A program made the translations under genes and the position numbers. The notes below the pieces were generated by a model, which saw only the letters and a list, made by a program, of their open reading frames with translations, did not search any database and was not told the DNA's origin. A stretch of DNA of 64,000 bases, from assembly GCA_022641835.1 (NCBI GenBank), contig CP048715.1:2790001-2854000 (forward strand). The letters are read 5' to 3'. This document shows, one piece after another, positions 46,880-57,875 of this stretch; the first letter of the stretch is position 1, and each line of letters opens with the position of its first letter. Source of the stretch: Petasospora fabianii. Its lineage: Eukaryota > Ascomycota > Saccharomycetes > Phaffomycetales > Wickerhamomycetaceae.

Positions 46880-49800
46880 ATGAACAGCGACTTGGACTAC
46901 ATTGCCAATAGCTATTCACAGCTCAAAGTTCATGGCTCGCCGTTGAAAGCGGTAAATGTCAACTCACCGTACAAGAGGCCGCCGCCATTACTCCCCACTA
47001 GAAAGAAGACATCACTTGCTCCACAACTTATCTCAGCAGATACTCCCGAAGAGCCGCATCGGCTGTGTATGAATGCTGTGGATCTTGTTCTCCGAAGATT
47101 CTCCACCATCAAGTCGCTTTCATCATCACATTTGCGTCTCGCATCATGCAGTTTCGTTCAGCTATACAAGGGAGATCTTCTATCCAGGAAAAGCGAGATC
47201 GTCAAGAAGCACCAACAATTTATCCTCAAACTCATTGAGCTTGAAGCATCTCTGGGTACTGACTTCGCTATGGTGGTACGGGAGATACGATGTGCCGATA
47301 CTTTCGGTTCCCATCTCGAAGGTGGCCCACTCGACTTCTGCAGCCACACCGACACAACACTCAAGTTTCTTGCCCTTCAAGTGGTATTCAAGATGCTTCA
47401 ACGAGGAAACTTCACATACTCTGAAGACGTGCTCAGGTTTTTTATGCAAGACAAGACGTTTGTCGCTTCTTTGTCGAACTCTCACAAGACTATGCTCATC
47501 AAGTTAGTCCTCTCCATGACACGAACATCACCTACACCACAATTCAAACATTGCATGAACATCAAATTCCTCCAGTACCTCACACAATTTAACCTCAAGT
47601 TTGAGCAATTCATCACCAACATGAGCCGGGAATCGTTTACTGAAGACATTGAGTCTGCGGTTCTCGCACTCGATACGTTTCATCAAATCCCATATTTTGT
47701 ATTAAGCTATATGGTTGTCGATAGGTCTGAAAGACTCTCAAACCTCGCCAAAAAGTTTGAAATCATGACTCAGTTTGCTTCATTGGATTGGCAGAGCGTT
47801 AGGGTTGACTCAACCCCCTCAAAATCTACTCTTCGGCTCATCAACATACCTAATGTCAACTCTGAACTGATCCGCACTGAATTGAAAGCTGTCAACCGCC
47901 CAAGTAAAGAGCTTTTGACTGGATTAGGTGCATACTTAGTCAAGTCAGCAAATGATCAGGAAGGCGTTGACATGTCTCTCTTCCAGTTCTTTGTGAAGCA
48001 CGTTGTCGAACTTACCGGCGAGACCAACCGGGTCCTTGACAAGGTTCTCATGAGCTTGAAAAGCGCTAAGCTCTCATCTGAATTTGTTGAAAACGTTTTG
48101 TCACTTCTTTGTGAGCTTTATCTGAAGTTTTCTGATTACAAGAGATTAAGAAACTTGTCCAACCTAGCCTTTCATCTCAAGCACTACTTCACATCCATCA
48201 AAAGTGAGACGTACATGTTCCTCAAAAACGAGAAAGGCTCTGACCTAGGCTACAAGTTCAAAAAGGCAGTCCACCTCCTCTCCAAAACATCTAAAGACCT
48301 CACGGGCGTCATTGGTCTCATCTTCAACAATGAAATCATGGACAGTATGGGATACTCCAGGTTCCTCGAGAAGATTGAGGCGTTCGACAAACAATTCGGT
48401 TCAAAGAAGGTCTTATCGAACCTTTCTAACCTGAACATGACCGAACTCACCGAGGAGAACAGAGCATTGGTGTTCATGCTTGCGACCAGATATGGCCATG
48501 AAAATCTCACTGATCTCTTTGAGAGATTGAACATCACCAATCCGATCTTGCATATGGCATGTGTTGTTTCGTACAGTGACATTCGGACTGTTAAAAACTT
48601 CAAGACTACTTCCACTTGCATCACCAACGCTGACCCATTGATTAAGTGCTTCTATTATTTGGCATTGGAAAAGAAGAGCAAGTCTACCACCAACGTCCAG
48701 AAGATCCACCATATGTACTTGAGCAGTTGGGTTCCTAGAAATAAGTATCCTCTCACCAAATTTGAGATTCAGTTCTTAAAGGTTTTCGTTGACTACTTAA
48801 AGTTCATCAACTATCAGAAGGGCTTAAGACAACTTTTAGAGGCCGTTGAGAAGTACGTCGCTCAAAGTAATCATCTATTCAACGATTGGTTAGAGTTCGA
48901 AAAGCTAGAGAATGCATTGAACCTGAAGCTGATCATGAAGCTTTCGCCTGCTGACTTCGATAAAGAGATGGAACAGCGAGATTTCGAGGTGGATGTCGAC
49001 TCTTTTGTGAGATCATTGTCTTACAAATTGTTGAAGTTGAGGTACTATTTAATCAATTTCGACCACAACCAGCTCGAAGAAGTCGCCGTTGATATCACCA
49101 AGACTGTTTCGTTCCATTCTGATGTTCTCAGCACTGACAACAAGAACCACTACCAGAGAGATAAATTCCTTGATATCTTGATCCTTCTATTGAAGCTCCA
49201 CCAGTCGAGATCCAAGCTTATGTGGGTTGAAGGTCATCATCTGGAATGCATTGTGTCGGCTGTCTCTACCATTCAGTTGTCCAAGTCCATCTTGAAGAAT
49301 GATCCTGGTAACTTGCAAGTTTTGCATCGCATGGCCTCCTCCTTCCGAAACTTGATCAATACGCTGATTCATTTGGGCATCACCAAGGATGCTGACTACT
49401 ACATTGGCGAGTTCAAGAAGTTTAATGAGTCTGTGTCTCACTTCAAACCGCTCTACGCCCAGAACAACTACTTCATCACATACTTTCTCCACGTCGCTGG
49501 TAGACAGGAAGAGTGTGAATCGCTAAAGCTCGCAACAGACGAGATTTTCAAGTCGCTACAGTTGCTTGGTGAGGGTGAGTCCGGCGATGTGTACATTGAC
49601 AACTACAAGTTGATCTACTACAGAATTCTCTCTGACATTTACTTCAGCAATGAGGAGATCAGTTGGGAAGCTCGTGGAAATTTCAGGTCTTTCTTGACCT
49701 TTGTTGAGAAAGAAGGTAAACTTCTTGCAAATACTTGGAAGATGTACTATGAATATCACTTCAACTCTGCGGCTGTTGATCTGACTTTGAACAGATCTCA

Positions 49801-51706
49801 GAATCCATATCTGAATGCCATGAACTACATGCTGAACTCCAGGCGCCTTTTTGTGAATGCTCAGAACTCCTTGAACATGGACCCATTATTTTCCACGCTG
49901 GAGGACTCTGCTATGTCGATACCAGCGAGTGTTGTTCATGAAGAACTTGCCCCAACTCCAGCTCCGACGCCAGGTAAGAGTAAGACAAAGACCGTGAAAA
50001 ACGTCAAGAAGGCGATCATTGGGATGAGACAGTCGAAGAGTATGATCATGGATCTCTTTCCAGAACTCCAATACTTGGCCAACTATCAGAGAAATGAGCT
50101 TCACAGAGTTATGTGCTTGGATTTGTTGACATTGTCTAGTATTTCCAACTACAAGAATGATAATGTTCGTGATTGTTTCATGCTCAACAACCATGTCAAA
50201 GGTCAGCCATTTGAAAGTGAAAAATTCATGGTCGGTGTCACCAAGAAGTCACCAAATATGATTCCAGATTTCTCATTGAGTGGTCTGGCGCCGACAGTGA
50301 AGTTCGAGGAGCCAGACATGACGCTTGTGAGAAAGAATAACTGGCAGGTTATTAGTATTGATGTGAGCACACTGAACGATGAGCTTATTATTTCTAGACT
50401 TGATGAATCTCCCAAGATGTTGAAACTCCCCCTGACAAGGTTATGTGTGAGAACTGGTGAGGAACCAAACTTCAAGCTTGCCGACTGCTTGTCAGAGCTC
50501 GCTCAAATCATCAAAGAAAGCGACGAGACAATGACTACCGAGGCAACTTCGATAATTGATTCTCCGGAGGCAAGGAAGCAGTGGCACGAGACGAGAGCTG
50601 CTCTCGATGAGAGATTGTACACGTTGTTGTGCAAAATCCAGCACTACTGGATCGGTGGTTTCACTTCCGTCTTTAGTCCTTTGAAGGTTACTCAACAAGA
50701 TTTGGCAGAATTCAAGAGGCGCTTCTTGAACATCATCCGTCTCAACATTCCATCCAGAAGTCAGAAGGCTATGTCTTCGAACAAAAACGTTGAAATTGAT
50801 GACTTCATTGTTGAACTCTTTCTCAAGTTAGGTGACCCGGCAAAATTGGTCTCGACTGAACCAATGGAGGACTTGATCTACTTTGTCTTGGACATTTTGT
50901 TGTTTCACGGTGAAGAGAATGCATATGATGAGGTTGATATTGATAATATATACGTTCAAGTTGAAATGCTGTTGACCGACTTCATTACTGCCAATCCTTC
51001 CCCAGAGGTGTATTCCCATACTGTCTTACTGGTCGGCAAAGAGTTGGTGAAGATACCATGGGAGAGTTTGCCATGTCTCCGTTCAACTCCAGTGTCAAGA
51101 ATTCCATCCTTGAACATGCTTGTCGATCTCTTAGAGAAGAACCAGGCTTTGCTGACTTCCAAGAAGAATGGATCCATCATCTTGAACCCAGCTGGTGACC
51201 TCATGAAGACTCAAGAAAGATTTGAACAGCCACTCAAGTACCTCAAGGATGATCTCCTGTGGAGTGCTATTGTGAATGAAAAACCAACAGAGGATATATT
51301 TAAGGAGGCATTGGAATCGAACATTGCAATCTATGTCGGCCATGGTGCTGGTACGGCATATATCAGGGAAACCACTGTCAAAGGCATGGACAATATCGGT
51401 CCTACACTCCTTTTAGGCTGCTCATCGGCAGCTCTCCAGTCGAACAGTCAGCTTGAAGCCAACGGTACCATTTACTCATACTTGATTGGTGGTTGTCCGA
51501 TGATTGTGGGAAATCTCTGGGATGTGACCGATAAGGACATTGACAAGTTCAGTTTGTCTGTCTTCCAAAAGTGGGGTCTCTCTTCTTCATCAGAGGAGAA
51601 GGCGAATATATCCGAAGCAGTGGCTCTGTCAAGAGATGAATGCAAGTTGAAGTATCTCAATGGTGCAGCTGCGGTCGTGTACGGCTTGCCATTGAGCCTT
51701 GTTTAA
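46880..51706 (+). CDS. ESP1: separase Esp1
   Basis: Separase is the caspase-fold protease that cleaves cohesin Scc1 at anaphase. It is held inactive by securin. The 1608 residues, against 1630 in S. cerevisiae, have a long helical N-terminal region to about 1150 with little similarity to anything outside the family. A disordered link follows near 1010-1050 (APTPAPTPGKSKTK). The C-terminal protease domain carries both catalytic residues: His1488 in IYVGHGAG and Cys1514 in LLLGCSSAAL, followed by GGCPMIVGNLWDVTDKDID. The start MNSDLDYIANS is the first ATG. It is followed by convergent MSN5 with 95 bp between stops. Confidence 0.95.
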   Translation: MNSDLDYIANSYSQLKVHGSPLKAVNVNSPYKRPPPLLPTRKKTSLAPQLISADTPEEPHRLCMNAVDLVLRRFSTIKSLSSSHLRLASCSFVQLYKGDLLSRKSEIVKKHQQFILKLIELEASLGTDFAMVVREIRCADTFGSHLEGGPLDFCSHTDTTLKFLALQVVFKMLQRGNFTYSEDVLRFFMQDKTFVASLSNSHKTMLIKLVLSMTRTSPTPQFKHCMNIKFLQYLTQFNLKFEQFITNMSRESFTEDIESAVLALDTFHQIPYFVLSYMVVDRSERLSNLAKKFEIMTQFASLDWQSVRVDSTPSKSTLRLINIPNVNSELIRTELKAVNRPSKELLTGLGAYLVKSANDQEGVDMSLFQFFVKHVVELTGETNRVLDKVLMSLKSAKLSSEFVENVLSLLCELYLKFSDYKRLRNLSNLAFHLKHYFTSIKSETYMFLKNEKGSDLGYKFKKAVHLLSKTSKDLTGVIGLIFNNEIMDSMGYSRFLEKIEAFDKQFGSKKVLSNLSNLNMTELTEENRALVFMLATRYGHENLTDLFERLNITNPILHMACVVSYSDIRTVKNFKTTSTCITNADPLIKCFYYLALEKKSKSTTNVQKIHHMYLSSWVPRNKYPLTKFEIQFLKVFVDYLKFINYQKGLRQLLEAVEKYVAQSNHLFNDWLEFEKLENALNLKLIMKLSPADFDKEMEQRDFEVDVDSFVRSLSYKLLKLRYYLINFDHNQLEEVAVDITKTVSFHSDVLSTDNKNHYQRDKFLDILILLLKLHQSRSKLMWVEGHHLECIVSAVSTIQLSKSILKNDPGNLQVLHRMASSFRNLINTLIHLGITKDADYYIGEFKKFNESVSHFKPLYAQNNYFITYFLHVAGRQEECESLKLATDEIFKSLQLLGEGESGDVYIDNYKLIYYRILSDIYFSNEEISWEARGNFRSFLTFVEKEGKLLANTWKMYYEYHFNSAAVDLTLNRSQNPYLNAMNYMLNSRRLFVNAQNSLNMDPLFSTLEDSAMSIPASVVHEELAPTPAPTPGKSKTKTVKNVKKAIIGMRQSKSMIMDLFPELQYLANYQRNELHRVMCLDLLTLSSISNYKNDNVRDCFMLNNHVKGQPFESEKFMVGVTKKSPNMIPDFSLSGLAPTVKFEEPDMTLVRKNNWQVISIDVSTLNDELIISRLDESPKMLKLPLTRLCVRTGEEPNFKLADCLSELAQIIKESDETMTTEATSIIDSPEARKQWHETRAALDERLYTLLCKIQHYWIGGFTSVFSPLKVTQQDLAEFKRRFLNIIRLNIPSRSQKAMSSNKNVEIDDFIVELFLKLGDPAKLVSTEPMEDLIYFVLDILLFHGEENAYDEVDIDNIYVQVEMLLTDFITANPSPEVYSHTVLLVGKELVKIPWESLPCLRSTPVSRIPSLNMLVDLLEKNQALLTSKKNGSIILNPAGDLMKTQERFEQPLKYLKDDLLWSAIVNEKPTEDIFKEALESNIAIYVGHGAGTAYIRETTVKGMDNIGPTLLLGCSSAALQSNSQLEANGTIYSYLIGGCPMIVGNLWDVTDKDIDKFSLSVFQKWGLSSSSEEKANISEAVALSRDECKLKYLNGAAAVVYGLPLSLV

Positions 51707-51801
51707 TGATGCATATGACTACAATAGTAAATCCAAATGTAGATACATGATCATAGGTATTTTTCATCAAGAGATCGTTTTTCTATAATACATTCGAAGT
51801 C

Positions 51802-54800
51802 TCAGTTATCACCAAACAGAGTACCTAATGCGTCGTTCTCTGTGAATGGATCGTTAAGCACATCACTCTCAGTCTTCTTCTTTCTTTGGATCTGCTCAAT
51901 TTGTTTGTTTCTGGCTCTCTTCATCTTCTCATCGTCATCATCGGTCTGCTTCACGGTGTGGAGGAATACTAGCATGACATTTCTTTGCTCCTTCAGATTC
52001 TTAGCTTGGGAGAGATGGAGCTTCAATGTCTGGATGTCAAGGTCGGTAGCGTTTGGGAAATAGCTTCGCAAGACAGATGTGATGTAGTCACCACGTGTGA
52101 ACATGGTGATATACAGCGTCGTGAAGACATATGCAGTCTCATTCTGAGCTTCACGGTATAGATCATCTGTCAAAACGTGTATCAAAGACTTGGTGAGATC
52201 ATCACAGAGGAACTTGTCAACCTCATCATCCTTCAACATGATATCCTGCAAGATACTTCTCAGAATCAACACCGCATTGTAGGAACATCTGGAATCTTTA
52301 AACATGATGACGTGACAGATTAAGCGGAGGAATGGACCAAGAATTTCCTTGTTGTCAAAAACAACTCTCCTGATCTCAAGCTGGGTATCGGTCAGTGGCG
52401 TCTTGTAGGCATACTGCCCAACACAATCAACGAGAAGCCTGATGACAACTTGTGTCACTTGTCTCAATAAGTGCTCTTCCATCATCTCCTCACTCAACTG
52501 GGCATCATCCTCATCGAACTGGAATCCACTAATGTAAACTTTCTCCCACTTACTCATCAAGAGAGCATCCAAAGTGTTGAACATTTGAGGAAGAAGCTGA
52601 GGCATGAATGTTCTAACGTAGTTAGGCGGACAATTCTTGATGACTGGTCTCAACATGTAGTTGATCATGTGTTTCCAAGAATGCAATGTGATACCAACGT
52701 TCTCGCCAGTAGCTGCTCTCCAGAAGACATCGGCAATATCAGGGACACTATAGAATGTATCATCAAGCTGGGAAATGGTGGCCAAGGACAAGAAGACGTA
52801 CTCTCTTGTGTAACGGATGATGTGGCCAACAGAGTCAGCAAAGTCTCTCAGTGTATGCATTGCCTTGACACTCTCCTCCATAAACTCATCTCTGGACTGA
52901 ATGGAAACTCCCATCTGCCAGAATCTCTCAATGGTCGTGTCTCTTGCAAAGGACTGAACAATTGCTGGGAGCTGCTTCCAGTTGTCTGGATTGTGATATG
53001 CTTGAATCTGGTACAGGAGTTGCAAGATGTGTGGAATGATTGGAGTGACTCTTGGTTTCCAGAGTTTCAAGAGGTTCTTGAAGTCCTGGGAATCCTTTGG
53101 AAGCTTCTCAATAGAGTACTGAATCAACAGCCTCGTGGACCTGATAGGGAAGAGTGCTGACCATCTATCCTTTAATTCTGTTTTGAGTCTCAATCCCTGT
53201 TCATCCATCGGCGTGTTGAGGAGATCGGTATCAGCTGTGATGCCTCTTGACTCGAAGTACTCAGCAATCTTCACGATACCAAGTCTCTCCATGAACCATG
53301 GCAGGTCGCTCAATCCTTTGACAGTATCTGGGTCAGTCCAAGATGCAATTTCTGGTTCCACAATTCTAATGAATCTCTCCTCCTTGTTCTCGATTGAGGA
53401 TCTCTGCGAGACGACAAGGAGAAACGCCTTGAAGGAGACGGCCTCGGTGTTTGATAGACGTGGTAAGAGGTTCTGGAATACCGTTTCCAGCTCATCCAGG
53501 ATTGCCTTTAAGTTCTCTGGCATCAGGAATCCAAGTCTGTTCAGCTCAGTACCACAGTTTGTTCTGAGATCCTTGACAGCAGCAGCGAGATCATCGGAGG
53601 CGTTCGGTGGTGACTCGAAAGTGGCAACAGTGAGTAATCTCTCAATGACTCTGAAGGTCATATTATCTTTCAATAATGGTGCAAATTGAACATATGTCTG
53701 TGTGAACTTTTTCAAAACGACAGGGTCCTTGACATCCATGGCCAAAAGCTTCTCAAGAAGTGACTCAACCTTTTGAAGAAGGCCATCAAGCTTCTCATTA
53801 TAGTCAGCGTTGCCATACCAAATTTTCCAACGTATGACACCCTTTACTGCAGCCGTTACAATGTCAAGTTGTGCAATGATGGTAATAAAAGGCTCCCTGT
53901 GGTAGTCCAACTCTGGAGACGTAATGGCCTTGTTACCAATTTCAGAGGAGAAATACGATTCCAAGCGTTGATTCAGCCACAAGAGACCCTCATCAGCTCT
54001 GATACAGATCACAAGTCTAACAATATCATCAATGAGCTTCTTATAACTGCTGACAAATGTGTAAGAGTCTGCTTGTGAATTGAAGTCCACCTCGAGGAAC
54101 TTCTGGGCTGGGTGGTCTTCATGATACTCGGCAAAGTTCTCCATCTTCGAAGCAGCAACTTCCAAGAGATCAAAAAGAAATGGTTCAATCATAGAAATTT
54201 TGTCGGTTTCTCTGAGCATGTATCCCCAAAGATTTAAAGAGATGGCGGATACTGTTAAACTCTGGCTTGCGGTGGATGATAAGATGAGCTTGAAGTAGCC
54301 ATTGATGTCGGATTTCTTCAAGTCGATATTTGGAAGGTGTTCACTGAGATTCACCATCGCTTCAGTGAGCTTCTTGCAACATGAGTAGATCTCGTCGTCA
54401 ATATCATCTGGATCACTCTGGATCTCGTTGTAAATTCTAGAGAGGAGTTGGATTCCCTCGGGCTTGAAGATGGTGCCAGTAATTTGGTCCTGGTCATCTG
54501 GGGAGCTGAATGATCTGGTGAAAAGGATGTGGAGGCAGTTCACTGAAAGTATCTTGATCTTGATGTTACCGATAACTAGCGTGCTCAAGATTGTGTTGAG
54601 AATTTGAGATTGTGTGATTAACGTTCCTGTTGGCCAGTTTAAGCAGGTCTTCAAGGTTTCGAGCGTCTTGATAACACCACTGTGGTCACCATTGCGAATG
54701 CATTCGTTCAAAAATTCCTGCCAAATCAGGAACCAGCCCTCCTTAGAAGCCTTTGACTCCTTAAGATTCGCATCTGGCTCGTACTTTTGGTCAATCAACG

Positions 54801-55398
54801 ACTGTGGAAGAAGAACATTGGAGCACGACGAGCACAACACAGAATTTCTCCCCGACGTGATTGGATCATCAAGAATATACACGTCCTCAAACAGCGTTCT
54901 GAAAATGCTGAGAACTAAATCTCTTGTCTGTGAAGATGCCATCCACAGCTGTAAAAGGTCGGAATCCATTGTGTGCCAACCTTGGACGAGTTCCTGGTAC
55001 CCGGCTTTGGTATTCTCGTCCGCTGTGAGGTAAGATCCCCAACATCTTTTGGCAACGGAGACCCAAAGAAATGCCAGCTTCTCCTTAAGGTAATGAGGGT
55101 CATTGTCCAATAGCTTAGTGGCCAAGTCAATAATCCATTTACGGATGGCGAGTTTTTTCTCTTCGTCATATGCGGCCCAGTGGCGATTGATCGAATTCTG
55201 GAGAAGTGTGAGACCAAAATGACGCACAATGGCATTCTGAGTTGGCAAGGCCAGTTCATATCCCCATAGTGGTGATTCGTCTTGTCGCTTTACCTGCTCG
55301 AGGAATTGTTGTGCTTCTTGACGCGCTTGGTTTGAGGACTTGGGAGAATGAATGAGTTCGAGCGCACTCACAATCTGTTGAGCACCTTCAGCATCCAT
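51802..55398 (-). CDS. MSN5: karyopherin Msn5 (exportin-5 family)
   Basis: Msn5 exports phosphorylated proteins (for example Pho4, Crz1 and Far1 in S. cerevisiae) through the nuclear pore with Ran-GTP, and can also import replication protein A. The 1198 residues, against 1224, start MDAEGAQQIVSALELIHSPKSS, close to yeast Msn5. They continue with the importin-beta N-terminal signature ARQEAQQFLEQVKRQDESPLWGYELAL and the exportin-1/5 HEAT region LAFLWVSVAKRCWG. The remainder is HEAT repeats, ending in a charged tail, KMKRARNKQIEQIQRKKKTES. The chosen ATG at 55398 matches the family start. The next gene in the same direction, RPF1, begins 489 bp beyond. Confidence 0.93.
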   Translation of the reverse strand: MDAEGAQQIVSALELIHSPKSSNQARQEAQQFLEQVKRQDESPLWGYELALPTQNAIVRHFGLTLLQNSINRHWAAYDEEKKLAIRKWIIDLATKLLDNDPHYLKEKLAFLWVSVAKRCWGSYLTADENTKAGYQELVQGWHTMDSDLLQLWMASSQTRDLVLSIFRTLFEDVYILDDPITSGRNSVLCSSCSNVLLPQSLIDQKYEPDANLKESKASKEGWFLIWQEFLNECIRNGDHSGVIKTLETLKTCLNWPTGTLITQSQILNTILSTLVIGNIKIKILSVNCLHILFTRSFSSPDDQDQITGTIFKPEGIQLLSRIYNEIQSDPDDIDDEIYSCCKKLTEAMVNLSEHLPNIDLKKSDINGYFKLILSSTASQSLTVSAISLNLWGYMLRETDKISMIEPFLFDLLEVAASKMENFAEYHEDHPAQKFLEVDFNSQADSYTFVSSYKKLIDDIVRLVICIRADEGLLWLNQRLESYFSSEIGNKAITSPELDYHREPFITIIAQLDIVTAAVKGVIRWKIWYGNADYNEKLDGLLQKVESLLEKLLAMDVKDPVVLKKFTQTYVQFAPLLKDNMTFRVIERLLTVATFESPPNASDDLAAAVKDLRTNCGTELNRLGFLMPENLKAILDELETVFQNLLPRLSNTEAVSFKAFLLVVSQRSSIENKEERFIRIVEPEIASWTDPDTVKGLSDLPWFMERLGIVKIAEYFESRGITADTDLLNTPMDEQGLRLKTELKDRWSALFPIRSTRLLIQYSIEKLPKDSQDFKNLLKLWKPRVTPIIPHILQLLYQIQAYHNPDNWKQLPAIVQSFARDTTIERFWQMGVSIQSRDEFMEESVKAMHTLRDFADSVGHIIRYTREYVFLSLATISQLDDTFYSVPDIADVFWRAATGENVGITLHSWKHMINYMLRPVIKNCPPNYVRTFMPQLLPQMFNTLDALLMSKWEKVYISGFQFDEDDAQLSEEMMEEHLLRQVTQVVIRLLVDCVGQYAYKTPLTDTQLEIRRVVFDNKEILGPFLRLICHVIMFKDSRCSYNAVLILRSILQDIMLKDDEVDKFLCDDLTKSLIHVLTDDLYREAQNETAYVFTTLYITMFTRGDYITSVLRSYFPNATDLDIQTLKLHLSQAKNLKEQRNVMLVFLHTVKQTDDDDEKMKRARNKQIEQIQRKKKTESDVLNDPFTENDALGTLFGDN

Positions 55399-55887
55399 TG
55401 TGGGAAGAATTGGAACTGGAGAACCGATTCAAGAGAAATAATAATCTTCAGTAAATGTCTGACTTCAATTACCGCTCAGTTTTGAGAGCGAACCGAAAGT
55501 TGTTCAAAGGTGATTCGTGAAGGCGGTGCGTTGGGCGGAAGGCGATGACCTCAGCGAATGCGGCGACGGGCGGAAGTACGCGGGCAGTGCTTTGCGAAGA
55601 AGGAAACGAGTCCGGGATCCTCGATAAATTTGTGACTTCCAGGAGAGTTTTGAGAAGACGTTTTCTCAAGCAAATAGACGAGAATTTAAAAGAGTAGATC
55701 TTTGTTATGAACTAGTTTGGAGAACCATCCATTTTTTGTTTTGTTTTCGTTTTCGCGGAAAGTCGGTCTCTGGGGCGACAAGGGACTGATAAGGGCGTGG
55801 GGGATTAAACACACACATACGAGTTCTACAGCAGTGAGTAAAAGGGTCGTAAACGTAATATTAAAGTTATGCAAATGCCATGGCTCC
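55399..55887. promoter_or_regulatory. MSN5 promoter and RPF1 3' region
   Basis: This 489-bp gap lies between two minus-strand genes. It is G/C-rich near 55520-55600 (several GGCGG runs), then A/T-rich toward RPF1. I see no gene and no repeat. Confidence 0.35.
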
Positions 55888-56763
55888 TCAGAGGTAGAAT
55901 TTTCTCTTGTCTCTGTCCATGTCCGGTCTGTGCTCCCACTCGATCTCCTCCTTGATTCCCTTCTGCATTCTTCTTAGCCTGAGCGTAAATTGCGGGCCAA
56001 GCTCTTGCAGTCCAACTCTCTCCTCGTTTCTGAAAATATATCTGTGTCTTCTGAAGAAAATATAGTCTCTCTGGTTGTGCAGTGTTACGACATTTCTACC
56101 TTCAAACTCCGGTCTGTGAGGGAAAAGAGACTGGAAAAGTCTTCCAACGGTCTTACCAAGTCTTGTTGTGAAGTTGTTAAGCACAAGCTCTGGAATGTGA
56201 TCTGTAGCTGTACCATGACCCTTAATCTTCTTTCCCGGTGTGAAAGATGATATCGAGAAGTAGAATGTTGGGCCTTCCGGAAGGTGGATAAACGTGATAC
56301 CATTGACGTTCTTCTTGTCCTCATTGATCACTATTAGATCAGTGTAGTCTCTATTGCTGCAAAACTTGGACATATCCTTCATGCTAAACTCTCTCTTACG
56401 CTTAATAAATGTAGCATTTGGAACAATCTCCATTAACACGTTGGCAAATTCGTAAGCTGCCTTACGTGCATTGGCATTCGTTGTGATAAGGATCTTTGGC
56501 TCACGGCCATCAAAGTATGAGCTAAAATCATCCTCACCTTCAACTTCAGCACCAACAGTTTCATCATAGACTCTCTTGGATTCAATAGTCTCTGGGACAT
56601 TAGTCGCCAATCTCTCCTGTTTCAACTCTGGATTGGCCTTCTCCTCCTTGGCTCTGGTAGCACGAAGCTGATGACGTTCCTTATTCTTCTTGTCTTTAAG
56701 CTTAGCAAACAGCTTCTGACGAATCTGTTTGTTCTTAATGGTCACCTTCTCCGCAGGAGCCAT
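55888..56763 (-). CDS. RPF1: ribosome biogenesis factor Rpf1 (Brix domain)
   Basis: Rpf1 is a nucleolar Brix protein needed to assemble the 60S subunit. The 291 residues, against 295 in S. cerevisiae, have a Lys/Arg/Glu-rich N-terminus (KNKQIRQKLFAKLKDKKNKERHQ broken by short turns). The Brix domain spans about 90-280: KILITTNANARKAAYEF, TDLIVINEDKKNVNGI, LPEGPTFYFSISSF, VVTLHNQRDYIFFRRHRYIF and LGPQFTLRLRRMQKG. The C-terminus reads WEHRPDMDRDKRKFYL. The frame is open 83 codons upstream, but MAPAEKVTIKNKQIRQK aligns with the family start, fixing the ATG at 56763. Confidence 0.96.
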   Translation of the reverse strand: MAPAEKVTIKNKQIRQKLFAKLKDKKNKERHQLRATRAKEEKANPELKQERLATNVPETIESKRVYDETVGAEVEGEDDFSSYFDGREPKILITTNANARKAAYEFANVLMEIVPNATFIKRKREFSMKDMSKFCSNRDYTDLIVINEDKKNVNGITFIHLPEGPTFYFSISSFTPGKKIKGHGTATDHIPELVLNNFTTRLGKTVGRLFQSLFPHRPEFEGRNVVTLHNQRDYIFFRRHRYIFRNEERVGLQELGPQFTLRLRRMQKGIKEEIEWEHRPDMDRDKRKFYL

Positions 56764-57038
56764 CTTGTGTATTAGTGTACGACTCTGTGATCCACCAAGT
56801 GTCGACAGTAGACCTCCAAAAGATAAGTGAGATGAGGTTTGTAAGGGAATTGCAACCCAAATTTTTTTTCTATGTGCCTCTCGCGGAAATGGTAACTTCC
56901 GGGGATGAGCCCCCGGATTTAAATTGTGGTGTCCAGGTTTTATGGGGATAGTCATCATCTTCCTCATGGGATTATCTCTCTTATCCCCTTGATTCAGCCC
57001 TGAATCATTCAATATACGGGAAGAAACTCTTCTGTGTC
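56764..57038. promoter_or_regulatory. RPF1 / IPK1 divergent promoter with PAC- and RRPE-like motifs
   Basis: GATGAG, the core of the PAC element of ribosome-biogenesis genes, occurs at 56831-56836 and 56904-56909. An A8-T-rich block at 56861-56869 (AAAAAAAAT on the minus strand) resembles the RRPE element. The pair fits control of RPF1; the full GCGATGAG form is absent. Confidence 0.4.
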
Positions 57039-57869
57039 ATGACTTCGGAGCCTTCCAAGCTTCTGACACTTTCAAACCCCGATGACTGGATCTTCTTTGC
57101 CAAGGGAAACGCCAATCTGGTGTACAAATACATAGGCATCAACACTCCACATCTCATCAAGAATCGGACACTTCTTCGTCTACGACAAAAAGGTCAGGAG
57201 TATGATACAAAGATAGTGTACGAATTCACTGAGAAAGTACGAAAGGACTTCCCTGAACTGATAACATTAACGCTTGCTCGAGTTACATTTCAGATTGAAG
57301 GCGGTCTCAATGATGGATTTGGTCTTCTGATGGAGAATATTATTCCAGATTCAGCACAGATCAAGCACAAGACGGCATACTACACGATTTATACGTATGA
57401 TCATGGATTAGTTGTTGAGATTAAGCCCAAATGGCTAACGAAGACGCGCTATGGATGTCGCAATTGTGCACATCATCGATACAAGCATGGAGATAATGCA
57501 GACTGGTGTGTACTTCGTTTACTTGTTGATGGTGATACAATTGAAAGCACACTTCGGAATATGCATCTCCCTCCAAAAGCATGTGGGCCCCTAACAAGGT
57601 ATATGGAATCAGACGGCTCAGTGCTAAAGAAGATACAAAGGAGACAGAGACCGCTGGACGAGTTGGAGACTCTGAAGGAGGCACAAGTTAACGATGAGCT
57701 CTGCTACCAGATGTCCTTAAGAGATACGACAGTATTTTTCAATCTCAAAATTGAAGTTCAAGAGTGGAAGTATTCGGACGTTGTGATGACGGATTTTGAT
57801 CCAAAGTCATCGAAGAAATGGAGGCATTGGGTCTCTACAGAACGTAAACTTATCCAAGACTTTTATTGA
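57039..57869 (+). CDS. IPK1: inositol-pentakisphosphate 2-kinase Ipk1
   Basis: Ipk1 phosphorylates IP5 to phytate (IP6), which supports mRNA export with Gle1 at the nuclear pore. The 276 residues, against 281 in S. cerevisiae, include WIFFAKGNANLVYKYIG at the start (nucleotide loop) and the signature EIKPKW at 127-132. A cysteine/histidine cluster begins CRNCAHHRYKH at 140-150 and fits the family's zinc site. VFFNLKIEVQ and MTDFDPKSSKKWRHW near the end carry the metal-binding Asp. The ATG at 57039 is the first ATG. Its stop codon lies only 6 bp from that of convergent HTD2, so the two transcripts must overlap at their 3' ends. Confidence 0.94.
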   Translation: MTSEPSKLLTLSNPDDWIFFAKGNANLVYKYIGINTPHLIKNRTLLRLRQKGQEYDTKIVYEFTEKVRKDFPELITLTLARVTFQIEGGLNDGFGLLMENIIPDSAQIKHKTAYYTIYTYDHGLVVEIKPKWLTKTRYGCRNCAHHRYKHGDNADWCVLRLLVDGDTIESTLRNMHLPPKACGPLTRYMESDGSVLKKIQRRQRPLDELETLKEAQVNDELCYQMSLRDTTVFFNLKIEVQEWKYSDVVMTDFDPKSSKKWRHWVSTERKLIQDFY

Positions 57870-57875
57870 TCATCT